Below the pieces are notes generated by a model. The model had not been told where the DNA came from. It ran no database searches and was given only the letters and a program-made list of their open reading frames with translations. Both the position numbers and the translations under genes were made by a program. Below, piece after piece: positions 25,033-35,300 of a stretch of 64,000 nt of DNA. The stretch comes from CAZEER01 sp964586315. Its GTDB lineage: Bacteria > Fidelibacterota > Marinisomatia > Marinisomatales > UBA1611. The DNA is taken from positions 81,404 through 145,403 of the forward strand of contig CAZPHE010000001.1 of the NCBI GenBank assembly GCA_964586315.1, read 5' to 3'. The stretch's first letter is position 1. Every line of letters starts with the position of its first letter.

Positions 25033-26879
25033 AATCAATAACAAAAACCTGGGATATTGTGGTTGTTGGGGGTGGTCACGCTGGCGTAGAGGCTGCCTTA
25101 ATTTCCTCAAAGCTGGGTAGGTCTGTCGCTCTAATTACAATGGATAAAAACGCCATTGGAAGAATGTCCTGCAACCCCGCTATTGGTGGCTTAGCAAAAG
25201 GACAAATGGTTCGTGAAATTGATGTTTTAGGTGGAGCCATGGGCTTTATTGCAGATAAAACCGGAATTCAATTTAAAACCTTAAATAAAAAAAAAGGAAG
25301 AGCCGTTTGGTCTCCTCGCGCACAAATAGATAAACGGCAATATGAAAAAAAAATAAAAAAGAAGGTTGTTTCTACAAACATCAAGATTTTTCAAGATGAG
25401 GCTATTAATATAATAATTAAAAATTATAAAGTTTCTGCTATAATACTAAGAAGTGAATATAAAATTAAATGTCATAATGCCATTATAACAGCTGGCACTT
25501 TTTTATCTGGAAAAATACATATTGGTGAAAGAAAAATTTTAGCAGGTAGGATGGGTGAAGAAAACTCCGAAGGACTGACTGCCTCTCTTGTTTCTGTAGG
25601 ATTTAGGGCTGGGCGCCTTAAAACAGGAACCCCACCTCGCTTAAAAAAAGACAGTATTATTTGGGAAAAACTAAAACCAAACTTTGGAGATAAAACGCCT
25701 ATTCCATTTTCATATTTCACAAAACAGTTTAAGCCAAAAAACGAACCTTGTTACTCAACCCATACAAACCAAAAATCACATGATGTCATTTTTAAAAACA
25801 TACACACCTCTCCAATGTTTTCAGGTGATATCGGAGGAAAAGGCCCAAGATATTGCCCATCTATAGAAGACAAGGTTTTTAGGTTTAACGAAAAACCCTC
25901 TCATTTGTTATACTTAGAACCAGAATGGGTAGACTCAGATCAAATCTACCTAAATGGTTTTTCAACAAGCCTACCTGAAGAAACACAAAAAAGGGCCCTT
26001 CGTTTTATTCCTGGCCTAGAAGAGGTTGAGTTTTTTCGCCCGGGTTATGCGATTGAATATGATTTTTTTCCACCATCTCAACTAAAGGCCACCCTAGAGT
26101 CAAAAGATGTCTCAGGTTTGTTTTTTGCCGGGCAAATGAATGGAACCTCTGGCTATGAAGAAGCTGCAGCACAGGGCTTGATTTGCGGAATAAACGCACA
26201 CCAAAAATTGCTTCTAAATCCTCCGCTTATTCTTTCAAGAAGCTCTTCTTATATAGGCGTAATGATAGACGATCTGATAACAAAAGACACCCTTGAACCA
26301 TATAGAATGTTTACATCTCGAGCAGAATACCGACTTTTATTGCGCTTTTCAAACACCTTTGAACGACTTTATCCTACAGCAAAACAATTAAACCTTCTTT
26401 CCTCTTCTAAGCTCAAAACCATAGAAAGCCTTTTAATAGAAAAGGACCTTATTAAACAAAACCTCAATACAACCATAAATAAAAATCAAATAAAACCAAA
26501 TAAAAACATAACTGTATCCACCCCAGCGAAAACCCTAATAAAAAGAACAGACATATCCATAGAAGACCTCCCGGGGGATCTGTTTAAAACAAAAACAAAA
26601 CTTTTAGACTGGCAAAAAAGAGATATCGCTTATGATGTTGAATCTGATATAAAATATAAAGGCTACATAAACCGACACCTAAAGGAAATTCGATCATTAA
26701 AAAAAAATGAAAACCTTAAAATTTCAAAGTTCTTAGATTATTCATCTGTTCCCGGGCTGTCAAACGAAGGGATAGAAAAATTAACTTTAGTAAGGCCTGA
26801 AACCCTAGGTCAAGCAAAAAGGATCTCTGGTGTTACGCCATCAGACGCGGTGGTTCTTCATGTTTTTATTTCTAAATAA
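25029..26879 (+). CDS. mnmG: tRNA U34 carboxymethylaminomethyl-synthesis protein MnmG
   Basis: 616 residues. The FAD-binding motif is VVVGGGHAGVEAA, followed by MSCNPAIGGLAKGQMVREID, GTFLSGKIHIGE and GFRAGRLKTGTPPRL, all hallmarks of MnmG/GidA, and the EPYRMFTSRAEYRLLLR tRNA-binding stretch near residue 420. It works as the FAD/NADH partner of MnmE. I chose the ATG at 25029 because it forms an ATGA overlap with mnmE; a TTG 12 bases upstream also keeps the frame open but is less likely. The gene normally precedes rsmG-parA-parB; here it is followed instead by a parS-like site and mfd. Confidence 0.97.
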   Translation: MKSITKTWDIVVVGGGHAGVEAALISSKLGRSVALITMDKNAIGRMSCNPAIGGLAKGQMVREIDVLGGAMGFIADKTGIQFKTLNKKKGRAVWSPRAQIDKRQYEKKIKKKVVSTNIKIFQDEAINIIIKNYKVSAIILRSEYKIKCHNAIITAGTFLSGKIHIGERKILAGRMGEENSEGLTASLVSVGFRAGRLKTGTPPRLKKDSIIWEKLKPNFGDKTPIPFSYFTKQFKPKNEPCYSTHTNQKSHDVIFKNIHTSPMFSGDIGGKGPRYCPSIEDKVFRFNEKPSHLLYLEPEWVDSDQIYLNGFSTSLPEETQKRALRFIPGLEEVEFFRPGYAIEYDFFPPSQLKATLESKDVSGLFFAGQMNGTSGYEEAAAQGLICGINAHQKLLLNPPLILSRSSSYIGVMIDDLITKDTLEPYRMFTSRAEYRLLLRFSNTFERLYPTAKQLNLLSSSKLKTIESLLIEKDLIKQNLNTTINKNQIKPNKNITVSTPAKTLIKRTDISIEDLPGDLFKTKTKLLDWQKRDIAYDVESDIKYKGYINRHLKEIRSLKKNENLKISKFLDYSSVPGLSNEGIEKLTLVRPETLGQAKRISGVTPSDAVVLHVFISK

Positions 26880-26880
26880 C

Positions 26881-26896
26881 TGTTTCACGTGAAACC
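26881..26896. promoter_or_regulatory. parS centromere-like site (ParB binding)
   Basis: TGTTTCACGTGAAACC contains the perfect 14-base palindrome GTTTCACGTGAAAC (26882-26895) and differs only in the last base from the B. subtilis-type parS consensus TGTTNCACGTGAAACA. ParB nucleates on such sites, which lie close to oriC, to segregate origins. This one sits 1 base after the mnmG stop and includes the GTG start codon of mfd (26889). A 16-base match of this quality is very unlikely by chance, and the origin context supports it. Confidence 0.85.
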
Positions 26897-29800
26897 AAAA
26901 AGGGGCACTTTTTTTCCAACCGCTGGACTGAAATCATTTTTTAATGGTGTTTCTGTTTTGGGCCTTACTGTTGATGCCGCGGTATTGTTTTTAAGCGACC
27001 TTAATATGGTTTCGTCAAAACATCTTTTTCTTGCCTTTAAAAATGAAAAGGACGCCCTAGACCTATACAACAGGTGCATGGAAAACAAAAAAGATCGTTT
27101 TTATTATTACCCAGATCTTAAAGGTCTTGACTTTGTGCCTGGGTTTATACCAGAAGAAAGGCGCTATCAAAAAGAAACTGTTTTATCTTTGATTTCAAAG
27201 AAGCCCGCTATCTGTTTTGGTACCCAAAAATCAATAACAAGAAAAACCATAAAAAAACAAACCCGGTTTTCAACAAAAAGATTAGAGTTTTCTCTTGGAA
27301 AAACATTAAATATAGACAATGTCATATCCACCCTTATTGATTTTGGATATAATAAAAGGACGCCACTTTCTGGGTCTGGTGAATATTCGCTACGTGGTGA
27401 TATTCTAGATATATATCCACACCACTTTAAAAACCCGGTTCGGCTTTCTTTTAACTTAGAAAAAATAGAAAGAATCTCCCTTTTTAACCCATCTAATCAG
27501 CTTACAATACAGTCATTAAAAAAACTTATTTTAAAAGACCTTGTTGATCTGCAAGGGTCTGATTTTATTGATCTTATTAAACACTCTCGTCGCGGTTTCG
27601 TTGTTGATGTGGTTCTTGACAATGCGAGGGTTTCTTTTTTAAATAATCCTACGACCAAAAATTGTGAGTTTATCACGTCTGAGGTTTTCTTATCCACAAA
27701 AACAACAAAAGAGAAACTTTCTAAAATTAAAATTTTAGCAGAAACAGCAGAGCGGATTTTTTTGGTTACAAAAAACCCTTCGTTCGATAAATCTCTTTTA
27801 CCAAAAAGTCAACTTATTGAGAGAGTGTTTGGGTCAATTGAGCGTTCTTTTGTTTTAAATTGTGAATACAACTTTTTGGTTTTGTCTGATAATGAGATTT
27901 TTTCTAAATATTCTACGGGAAACAAATGGCAACCAATAAACACAAATAATCAATTAAAAACAGCTGAAGTTGGTTTTTCTAATTTAAAACCGGGAGATTT
28001 AATTGTTCATGTTTCATTTGGCGTTGGGCGCTATTTGGGGATATTTGAAAAAGAAAGCCGGGTGGGAGTTAAAGAAGGTGTCGAAATTGAATATAAGGAT
28101 AATGCTCGCGTTTTTGTTTCCCTGGATCAATTGTTTTTAGTACATCGCTATATTGGAGGAGGAAAAAAACCAACGCTTTCTGCCTTGGGCACAAAAACCT
28201 GGTCTACAGAACTAAAAAAAACTCGGAAAGCCGCAGAAGAAGTGGTTTCGGAAATTATAAAAACCTATACCGAAAAGCCGGAAAAGAGAGGTTTTTCTTA
28301 TACTAAAGAATCAGATATAGACAATATGCTTTCAGGCTCATTTTCTTTTGTTGAAACAAAAGATCAAAAACAAGCAATCTTAGATGTTTATAGAGACCTT
28401 AATAAAGAAAAACCAATGGATCGACTTATTTGTGGAGATGTTGGTTTTGGTAAAACAGAGGTAGCAATACGAGGAATTTTCAAGGCTTTTCTTTCCGACA
28501 GGTTGTCTGTTTTATTATGCCCTACAACAATTCTTGCAGACCAACATTATATAACATGTAAGGAGCGTTTTTCTAACCTTGGGGTTTCGATTGCTCTTTT
28601 GTCTCGCTTTAATTCATCTCAAAATCAAAAGAACACAATAAAAAAACTTACCAATAAAAAAATTGATGTTTTAATAGGAACGCATAGGATTTTGTCAAAA
28701 GATGTTCTTTTGCCTTGCCTTGGTTTACTTATAATTGATGAAGAGCATCGTTTTGGAGTTCGACATAAAGAAAAAATAAGATCTTTAAAATCAAATGTTG
28801 ATGTTTTAACTCTTACAGCTACCCCCATTCCAAGAACCCTTCAACAGTCTTTGGTTGGGCTTAGAGGAATAAGCACTATAAAAACCCCACCGGTTTCAAG
28901 AAAACCAATAAGCACATCAGTAAATTATTTTAATTGGTCTGAAATTGCATCAAAGATTAAAAAAGAACTTTTAAGAGGCGGGCAGGTCTATTTTTTAAAT
29001 AACGATACTAGAACAATCCCAATTATCGTCCAAAAACTAAAAAGAATTTTTTCATCAAGCGTTATAGCTGGGGCTAGTGGAAAAATGGTAAGCAAAGAAT
29101 TAGAAAAAACCGTATTGGCTTTTTTTGCGGGAAGAATTGATATTTTGGTTTGCACCACCATCATTGAATCTGGCCTAGACGTAACCAATGCAAACACTAT
29201 TATTATAAATAACGCCCAAAACTTTGGGCTTTCTCAGCTGTACCAAATTCGAGGCAGGGTTGGGCGAGGAGGAAGAGAAGCGCATTGTCTTTTGTTGATC
29301 CCGACAAAAAAGACACTTGAAAATGATGCATTTAGAAGATTAAAAACAATCGAGCAAAACACCGCACTGGGAGCCGGTTATAATATATCAATGAAAGACC
29401 TTGAAATACGTGGAGCAGGAAGTCTTTTTGGATACAAACAAAGCGGACATATAACAGCTGTTGGTTTTGAGGTGTATTGTGAGATTTTAAAAGAGGAGTT
29501 AAACAAAAGAAAAAACAAGCTCAACAAAAAAGACACCATTATTCAAACAGATGTGCTACCTCAAATAAACAAAGACTACATAAAAGACAGATCTTTAAGG
29601 GTTAATTATTATTATCGCATAGCCAAAGCAACAAAAAAAGAAGAAATAAATAAAATTGAAGAAAGTATGGTAGATGCCTTTGGGTCGGTTCCTGATTCAA
29701 CCAAAATCCTTTTAAACATAGCAAGGCTTAAGGTCGATTGTTTTGGTACGCCTCTGGTAAAAATAATTGCATCTAATCAAATTGTTTCGGTTTCGTTAGG

Positions 29801-29993
29801 TGGTTTAGGGGCTCATAAATCTATTGATGATCTTTTTTTATCGATATCAACATTTAAACACAAAAGGCTTTTAAATTATCGATACGAAAACACCGGCATG
29901 CACACACTTTCATTAGCATTAGAAACAAAAAACCTTTTTCCTAACATGGAATTGTTGTTTTCTTTTGTAGATTTGTTTATAACAACAAACTAA
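26889..29993 (+). CDS. mfd: Transcription-repair coupling factor Mfd
   Basis: 1034 residues (typical about 1150). The N-terminal UvrB-like region is compact and has the GSGEYSLRGDILDIYP motif. The RNA-polymerase-interaction module contains LIVHVSFGVGRYLGI. The RecG-like translocase has Walker A GDVGFGKTE (516-524), DEEHRFGV (from about 617), TATPIPRTLQQS, and the RGRVGRGGREAHCLLL/TRG region, followed by the C-terminal D7 domain. Mfd removes stalled RNA polymerase and recruits UvrA. The start is GTG at 26889, inside the parS palindrome and 9 bases after mnmG; the next in-frame ATG would remove part of the N-terminal region. Confidence 0.94.
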   Translation: MKPKRGTFFPTAGLKSFFNGVSVLGLTVDAAVLFLSDLNMVSSKHLFLAFKNEKDALDLYNRCMENKKDRFYYYPDLKGLDFVPGFIPEERRYQKETVLSLISKKPAICFGTQKSITRKTIKKQTRFSTKRLEFSLGKTLNIDNVISTLIDFGYNKRTPLSGSGEYSLRGDILDIYPHHFKNPVRLSFNLEKIERISLFNPSNQLTIQSLKKLILKDLVDLQGSDFIDLIKHSRRGFVVDVVLDNARVSFLNNPTTKNCEFITSEVFLSTKTTKEKLSKIKILAETAERIFLVTKNPSFDKSLLPKSQLIERVFGSIERSFVLNCEYNFLVLSDNEIFSKYSTGNKWQPINTNNQLKTAEVGFSNLKPGDLIVHVSFGVGRYLGIFEKESRVGVKEGVEIEYKDNARVFVSLDQLFLVHRYIGGGKKPTLSALGTKTWSTELKKTRKAAEEVVSEIIKTYTEKPEKRGFSYTKESDIDNMLSGSFSFVETKDQKQAILDVYRDLNKEKPMDRLICGDVGFGKTEVAIRGIFKAFLSDRLSVLLCPTTILADQHYITCKERFSNLGVSIALLSRFNSSQNQKNTIKKLTNKKIDVLIGTHRILSKDVLLPCLGLLIIDEEHRFGVRHKEKIRSLKSNVDVLTLTATPIPRTLQQSLVGLRGISTIKTPPVSRKPISTSVNYFNWSEIASKIKKELLRGGQVYFLNNDTRTIPIIVQKLKRIFSSSVIAGASGKMVSKELEKTVLAFFAGRIDILVCTTIIESGLDVTNANTIIINNAQNFGLSQLYQIRGRVGRGGREAHCLLLIPTKKTLENDAFRRLKTIEQNTALGAGYNISMKDLEIRGAGSLFGYKQSGHITAVGFEVYCEILKEELNKRKNKLNKKDTIIQTDVLPQINKDYIKDRSLRVNYYYRIAKATKKEEINKIEESMVDAFGSVPDSTKILLNIARLKVDCFGTPLVKIIASNQIVSVSLGGLGAHKSIDDLFLSISTFKHKRLLNYRYENTGMHTLSLALETKNLFPNMELLFSFVDLFITTN

Positions 29994-30007
29994 CATTTTT
30001 TTATATT

Positions 30008-30784
30008 TTGATTAAAACAACAACCATTGTCCTTGTGTTGGTTTTTTTTTCTTGTTCGAAAAAAAAGACAGACAACTCCCCCGTGTTGGCAAGGGTGGGT
30101 AATCAAACCCTAAAGCTTAAAAACATAACAAACCCGAATCTTCTTACCAGCCAGGCTATACCACCCCTTGTTGAAGAGTGGATAAATAAAACTATTTTAT
30201 ATAATGAAGCAAAAAAAGAAGGATTAGACAAAGATAGCTTTTTTATTAAATCAAAAAATGATTTTTTTAGAGATCTCGTTATTTCCTCTTTTGTTGAAAA
30301 AACGGTAAGAGCTAAAATAAAAATCGAAAAGGATTCTATTTTAAATTATTATAAAAAAAATAAAAGTTCTTTTTTGCGACTAAATGAAGAAGTTTATGTT
30401 GATCATTATGCCACCGAAAATCTATCAACTGCAAAAAAAATTAAAGAAGTAATCTTATCATCAGGTGAACACAAAAAGAATTTTGATCTAAGTTTGTACT
30501 TTGTTGAGTCTAAAAATATAAAGAAAGGTCGTTTGTCTCCGGTTCTCAATAATAAAATTTTTAATTCTCAATCAAAGGCGGTTGGACCAATAAAAACAGA
30601 TTCATCTTATCATGTTTTTAATATTTTAAATAAATATAAAAAGGGGACTATTGTTGGTTTTGATTTAGCCTATGATGAAATATATCAAAGATTATATAAA
30701 AAAGAAGAAACTAAACATTCTTTTTTGTTGTTAGACAGTTTAAAAAACAAATTAAAAATTTTTATTAACCCAGATTACCAATGA
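30008..30784 (+). CDS. Lipoprotein, SurA/PpiC-related chaperone-like protein
   Basis: 258 residues. The N-terminus (TTG start, hydrophobic stretch TTIVLVLVFFSC) looks like a lipoprotein signal with Cys16, although the lipobox is loose. The next part (LARVGNQTLKLKNI, then PPLVEEWINKTILYNEAKKEG) matches the SurA/PpiC N-terminal chaperone segment. A regular parvulin core is hard to see after that; QSKAVGPIKTDSSYHVFNI resembles its last strands, so the isomerase domain is probably degenerate. It overlaps surA by 4 bases (ATGA), which suggests joint function in outer-membrane protein folding. Confidence 0.72.
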   Translation: MIKTTTIVLVLVFFSCSKKKTDNSPVLARVGNQTLKLKNITNPNLLTSQAIPPLVEEWINKTILYNEAKKEGLDKDSFFIKSKNDFFRDLVISSFVEKTVRAKIKIEKDSILNYYKKNKSSFLRLNEEVYVDHYATENLSTAKKIKEVILSSGEHKKNFDLSLYFVESKNIKKGRLSPVLNNKIFNSQSKAVGPIKTDSSYHVFNILNKYKKGTIVGFDLAYDEIYQRLYKKEETKHSFLLLDSLKNKLKIFINPDYQ

Positions 30785-32067
30785 AATATAATCGTCTTTG
30801 TTTCCTCCTGTTTTGTTTTTTTTTGGTTTTTAGCCGTGATACCGACAAACAAATTGATGGTATAGCGGCAATTGTAGAAAAACACATTGTTTTGAAAAGC
30901 GATTTGTTACAAATGATTAATATGGCTGCATTACAAAACAAAATAGACCCAACCACAAACCCTGAAAAGTTTAAAGAACTTGAGGTCTCTATTTTACAAT
31001 CTATGGTAGATCAAAAAATAATGTTAGAAATGGCAGCGGCAGATTCCATACAGGTAGAAGAAAAAGAAGTAACTCAAGCCCTCGAACAACAAGTTCAAAT
31101 GTTTATAGCCCAAGCTGGTGGTGAAAAAAACGCAGAATTAGCACTGGGTCAGTCTTTAAGAGATTTTAAGCGAGAATTTTGGTATGACATGCAAGATCGT
31201 TTAATTTCAGAAAAATATCAACAACAATTAATTGGTTCTATTTCTATTACAAAAACTGATGTTATTAAGTTTTTTAAAATATATAAAGACAGTTTACCTA
31301 ATATACCTATGCGTGCGAAAATTAGGCATATTTTAATTTCTGTTAAACCAAACCAAAAATCAAAACAAACAACCATAAAACTATTAGAAAAAATAAAGGA
31401 TCAAATTAAAAAAGGTCAAAGTTTTTCAGATTTAGCTAAAAAGCACTCACAAGATCCTGGATCTAAAAACAATGGAGGTTCTTTAGGTTGGGTAAACAGA
31501 GGTTCTTTGGTTAAAAACTTTGAAGCTTTAGCTTTTACCTCAGCTGTTGGAAATGTTGTTGGCCCAATCGAAACTGAATTTGGTTTTCATATTTTAGAAA
31601 CGCTTGAAAAACAGGGTGATAAAATAAAAGTGAGACACATATTAATTATACCTGAAATAACCAACGATGATAATGAAAGATCATATAATTTTGCTATGTC
31701 TTTAAAAAATGACTCAATTAAAACCCTTGATAATTTTAAATCTATGGTTTTGCATCACACAAATGATGAAATAACTAAAAAAATAGGCGGAGACTTAGGG
31801 TGGATTGATCCACAAAATTATACCGTTCCTGAAATCGGACAAGCAATTAAATACCTAAATGTCAATTCTTGTAGTCCCCCTATAAATTCACCTTTAGGGT
31901 TTCATTTGTTATGGGTAGAAAACATAAAAAAGGGAGGGAGACCCAATAAAAAAGATCATTGGCCAGAAATAGAAGAAATGGCATTAAATAAAAAGAAGAT
32001 GATTTGGTATCAAGAATGGGTTGAAAATGCCAGAAAACAATTCTATGTAGAAATTAAAAGTGAATAA
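30781..32067 (+). CDS. surA: Periplasmic chaperone / peptidyl-prolyl isomerase SurA
   Basis: 428 residues with a signal peptide (about 1-18). The SurA N-terminal chaperone helices include IDGIAAIVEKHIVLKSDL and MVDQKIMLEMAA. Two parvulin (PpiC) domains follow, about 178-278 and 280-380: RAKIRHILISVKP, DLAKKHSQDPGSKNNGGSLG, VVGPIETEFGFHILETLE, then KVRHILIIPE, GGDLGWIDPQ, SPLGFHLLWVE. SurA escorts beta-barrel proteins through the periplasm, fitting a bacterium with TonB receptors and PorV barrels. Translationally coupled to the lipoprotein before it. The last gene before the oriC-like gap. Confidence 0.92.
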   Translation: MKYNRLCFLLFCFFLVFSRDTDKQIDGIAAIVEKHIVLKSDLLQMINMAALQNKIDPTTNPEKFKELEVSILQSMVDQKIMLEMAAADSIQVEEKEVTQALEQQVQMFIAQAGGEKNAELALGQSLRDFKREFWYDMQDRLISEKYQQQLIGSISITKTDVIKFFKIYKDSLPNIPMRAKIRHILISVKPNQKSKQTTIKLLEKIKDQIKKGQSFSDLAKKHSQDPGSKNNGGSLGWVNRGSLVKNFEALAFTSAVGNVVGPIETEFGFHILETLEKQGDKIKVRHILIIPEITNDDNERSYNFAMSLKNDSIKTLDNFKSMVLHHTNDEITKKIGGDLGWIDPQNYTVPEIGQAIKYLNVNSCSPPINSPLGFHLLWVENIKKGGRPNKKDHWPEIEEMALNKKKMIWYQEWVENARKQFYVEIKSE

Positions 32068-32254
32068 TTATCCACATTTTATAAATTTAATATGTGAATA
32101 ATAAAAATTTTAGTACATTATTTTGAATTATGTTTATATATATACAATTATTAACATATTATTTTAATTATCCACATCGTTTTAATTGTTGAAAAAACTA
32201 ATTATTTAAGAACTTATTTATTAATTGATAAAAAAAGTTTTACACATATTCACA
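32068..32254. promoter_or_regulatory. DnaA box cluster
   Basis: Three boxes matching TTATNCACA exactly (32068-32076 forward, 32093-32101 reverse, 32168-32176 forward) and two with one mismatch (32238-32246, 32246-32254, both forward). Single perfect boxes also occur inside genes, so the clustering, not any one box, is the evidence. Confidence 0.65.
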
Positions 32255-32332
32255 TACTATATAAATAATAATTAACTCAGACTTAATAATATTATTAAAT
32301 ATATTTAAACAATAATTGTTAATAACTATTGA
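32068..32332. other. Candidate chromosomal replication origin (oriC)
   Basis: A 265-base intergenic stretch that is almost entirely A and T and carries several DnaA boxes. Perfect TTATCCACA lies at 32068-32076 and 32168-32176, and TGTGAATAA (the reverse of TTATTCACA) at 32093-32101. One-mismatch copies lie at 32238-32246 and 32246-32254. The boxes are mixed with long A/T runs (for example 32130-32165 and 32255-32330) suited to a DNA-unwinding element. It lies within 11 kb of dnaA, 5 kb from a parS site and 25 kb from dnaN. No other gap in the window has this density. Flanking genes both run rightward, so gene polarity does not decide it. Confidence 0.6.
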
Positions 32333-35300
32333 ATGAAAAAATATAATAAAACAAAATTCTTTTTATTTATATTTATAACAAAATATTTTTTATATAGTTC
32401 ACAAATTCAATTTGAAAAATATAATATAGAAGATGGTTTATCCCAAAATACTGTTTACGATATTTTTCAAGATTCAAGAGATTATATATGGGTGGGTACA
32501 CAAGGAGGACTTGATAAATTTAATGGATATGAGTTTTTTAATTATGAATTTGAAGCGGGCGACACTAACTCTATTGTAGAGGGTTGGGTTTCATGTATAA
32601 AAGAAAATATTAATGGTACTTTGTTACTTGGAACGACAACGGGCAACATTGGTTGGTTTGATCCATATGATGAAATAGGTGGAAAATATGATATTTATAA
32701 AAATAATAAAAATATTATAAAATCGCCAATTAGAGACATATTAACCTATAAAAACTATATTTTTATAGGCACATCTCAAAGTGGACTCTGTAGATATAAT
32801 AAAACAGACAGTACTTCTATATGGTATAATAAAGATTCTACAACATCTTATTATTTTAAAAATAAAACGATTAATTATATATATAATAAAAAAGAAGAAA
32901 AAAAGTTAATTCTTTGTGGTCGGGGTTTGATTACCCTTGATATACAAACCAACCAAATAGAACCTGCATTTAAAAATTTAGAAAATCTTCTAGGTGAACC
33001 CCTAGATAGTTTATCTATAACAAAAATTATAAAAGATGATAATGATAATTGGTATATATCTACCTGGGAAGATAAAGGAATATTAGTTTTTAATGAATCA
33101 ATTAAATTTTTAAATAAAATTAAGCCTACAATTGAAAAACAAATAAACAAAGACATACCAATAAAAATTCTTGATATGGTTTTTGATAAAGACAAAAATA
33201 TATGGATGTCATTATTTAACTATGGAATATCAATATATAATCCAAAAGAAAAAACTTTTAACAATATTGTACCAGACCCAACAGATGAAACTTCTCTTTC
33301 TGATCAAGAAATAGAATCAATTATTGTAGATAAAGGAGGAGGGCTATGGCTTGGTGGAAATCGGAGTCTTATGAGACATGATCCTGAAAAGAAAAAATTT
33401 AAATTGATTTCCACAAAAGAATTTTCCGATATCAAATCAACAATGAATGATATTTGGGGGCTGTATATTGATAATAATGAATATTTATGGGTTGGTAGTG
33501 TTTATAGAGGGCAAGGCGTTGATAAAATAAACATTAAAACAAAACAAACAACAAACATTATACCGCCAAACGCCAAAAAAGAGAGAGGAACGTCTCTTTG
33601 GTATATTAGAGAAGATGAAGATGGAAGAATTTGGGGTAGGACACAATATGGTTTGTTTGTTTCTAATATATCCAAAACAAAATTTGAATCAGTGTGGGAA
33701 AAATCCAATATTCAAAAAAAAGAAACAGGAAGAATAAATAGGTTTTTATTAGATAAAAACAAAAGATTTTGGGTTTTTTCTGAAAAAAAGACGTGGTTTG
33801 TTAAACACAAAGGAAAAAACATCGAATGGACCGATGTTTCAATAAAAAACAAACAACTTAAGAATATTATAAATATTGAACAGGTAATAGAGAGCAATGA
33901 TAAAAAAACTATATATTTAAAAAGATCTAAAAACGCAGAACTTAAAACAATAGGTGCTCTTTTTGTAATGAGCGCAGAAGACTTATCTATAAACAAAATT
34001 TATGAAGATAACGAAGCTAAAAGAAAAATTCCGGGGTTTTCTGTTAACACTGCGATATATGAATCAAAAAACAAAGATCTTTGGCTTACAACATATGGAG
34101 AAGGAATAACAAAGCTGAACCAAACAACAAAAGAGCAGACTCACTTTGGCGTAGCATCGGGCTTACCGAATTCATATATATATTGCATATATGAAGATCA
34201 AAATAAAAACATGTGGATGTCCTCAAACCGGGGAATCATCAAAATGAATACAAGTGAAAAAACATTTCGTCAGTTTGGGTTAGCAGATGGAATTCAAAAC
34301 CTTGAGTACAACGCACAATCACATACTAGGTCAAATGATGGATCTTTATTTTTTGGTGGTTTGTCTGGTGTAAACTATTTTAATCCATCTACAATGAAGG
34401 AAAATAAAAATAAGCCAACTATAATTATTGAATCATTTTCTAAGACAGATTCAATCTTTATGCTTCACAAATTTAACAGCTTACCAGAAACATATAATGT
34501 TAATTATTATGAAAAAGACCTTTCTTTTAATTTTGCAGCCCTTGATTATAGAGACCCTGAAAGAAACGAACATGCATATATCATGGAAGGATATGACAAT
34601 TTTTGGACACACTCTGGTCAAAGAAGATATGCGAGTTATACAAATCTACCTTCCGGGGAATATGTTTTTAGAGTTTCTGGATCAAACAATGACGGCGTGT
34701 GGAATGAAGAAGGGGCGTCAATTATAATAAAAATTCTTCCTGCCCCATGGGAAACAATTTGGGCATACATAGCCTATGTTGTTTTTTTTGCAGTTGGTTT
34801 TTATGCTTATTTAAAAAGACAAAAACAACTGCAAAAAAAATCACTAGAAAACAAAAGAAAAGAAGAAGAGCTTGAACAAGCAAGAAAATTTCAATTGGAT
34901 ATGCTTCCAAAACACACACCTAAAGACTTGGGGTTAGATATAGCGGCTACTATAAAAACCGCAACAGAAGTTGGTGGAGATTATTATGATTTTTTTCCTC
35001 AAAAAGATGGTGAAAGTCTTTATGTCGTTGTTGGAGATGCGACAGGACACGGCATGACAGCAGGAATGATGGTTTCTATAACAAAAGCGGGTTTGTATGG
35101 AATCCCAGCAATTCCACCAAACAAAGTTGCAAAAAGACTTAATAGGGTTATTAAAAACATTGATCTTGGATGGAATAGAATGGCTTTTAATATGGCTCGT
35201 TTTTGGAAAAATAAAGTAGAGTTTTCTTCAGCGGCAATGCCTCCGGCTTATCACTATCATGGAAAAACAGGTACAGTAGATGAATATCTTTTAAAAGGAC

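Noticed and set aside
27690..27698. Perfect DnaA box TTATCCACA inside mfd
   Set aside because: It is isolated within a coding region. Similar single boxes occur at 48100-48108 and 48991-48999 in unrelated genes, so chance is likely.
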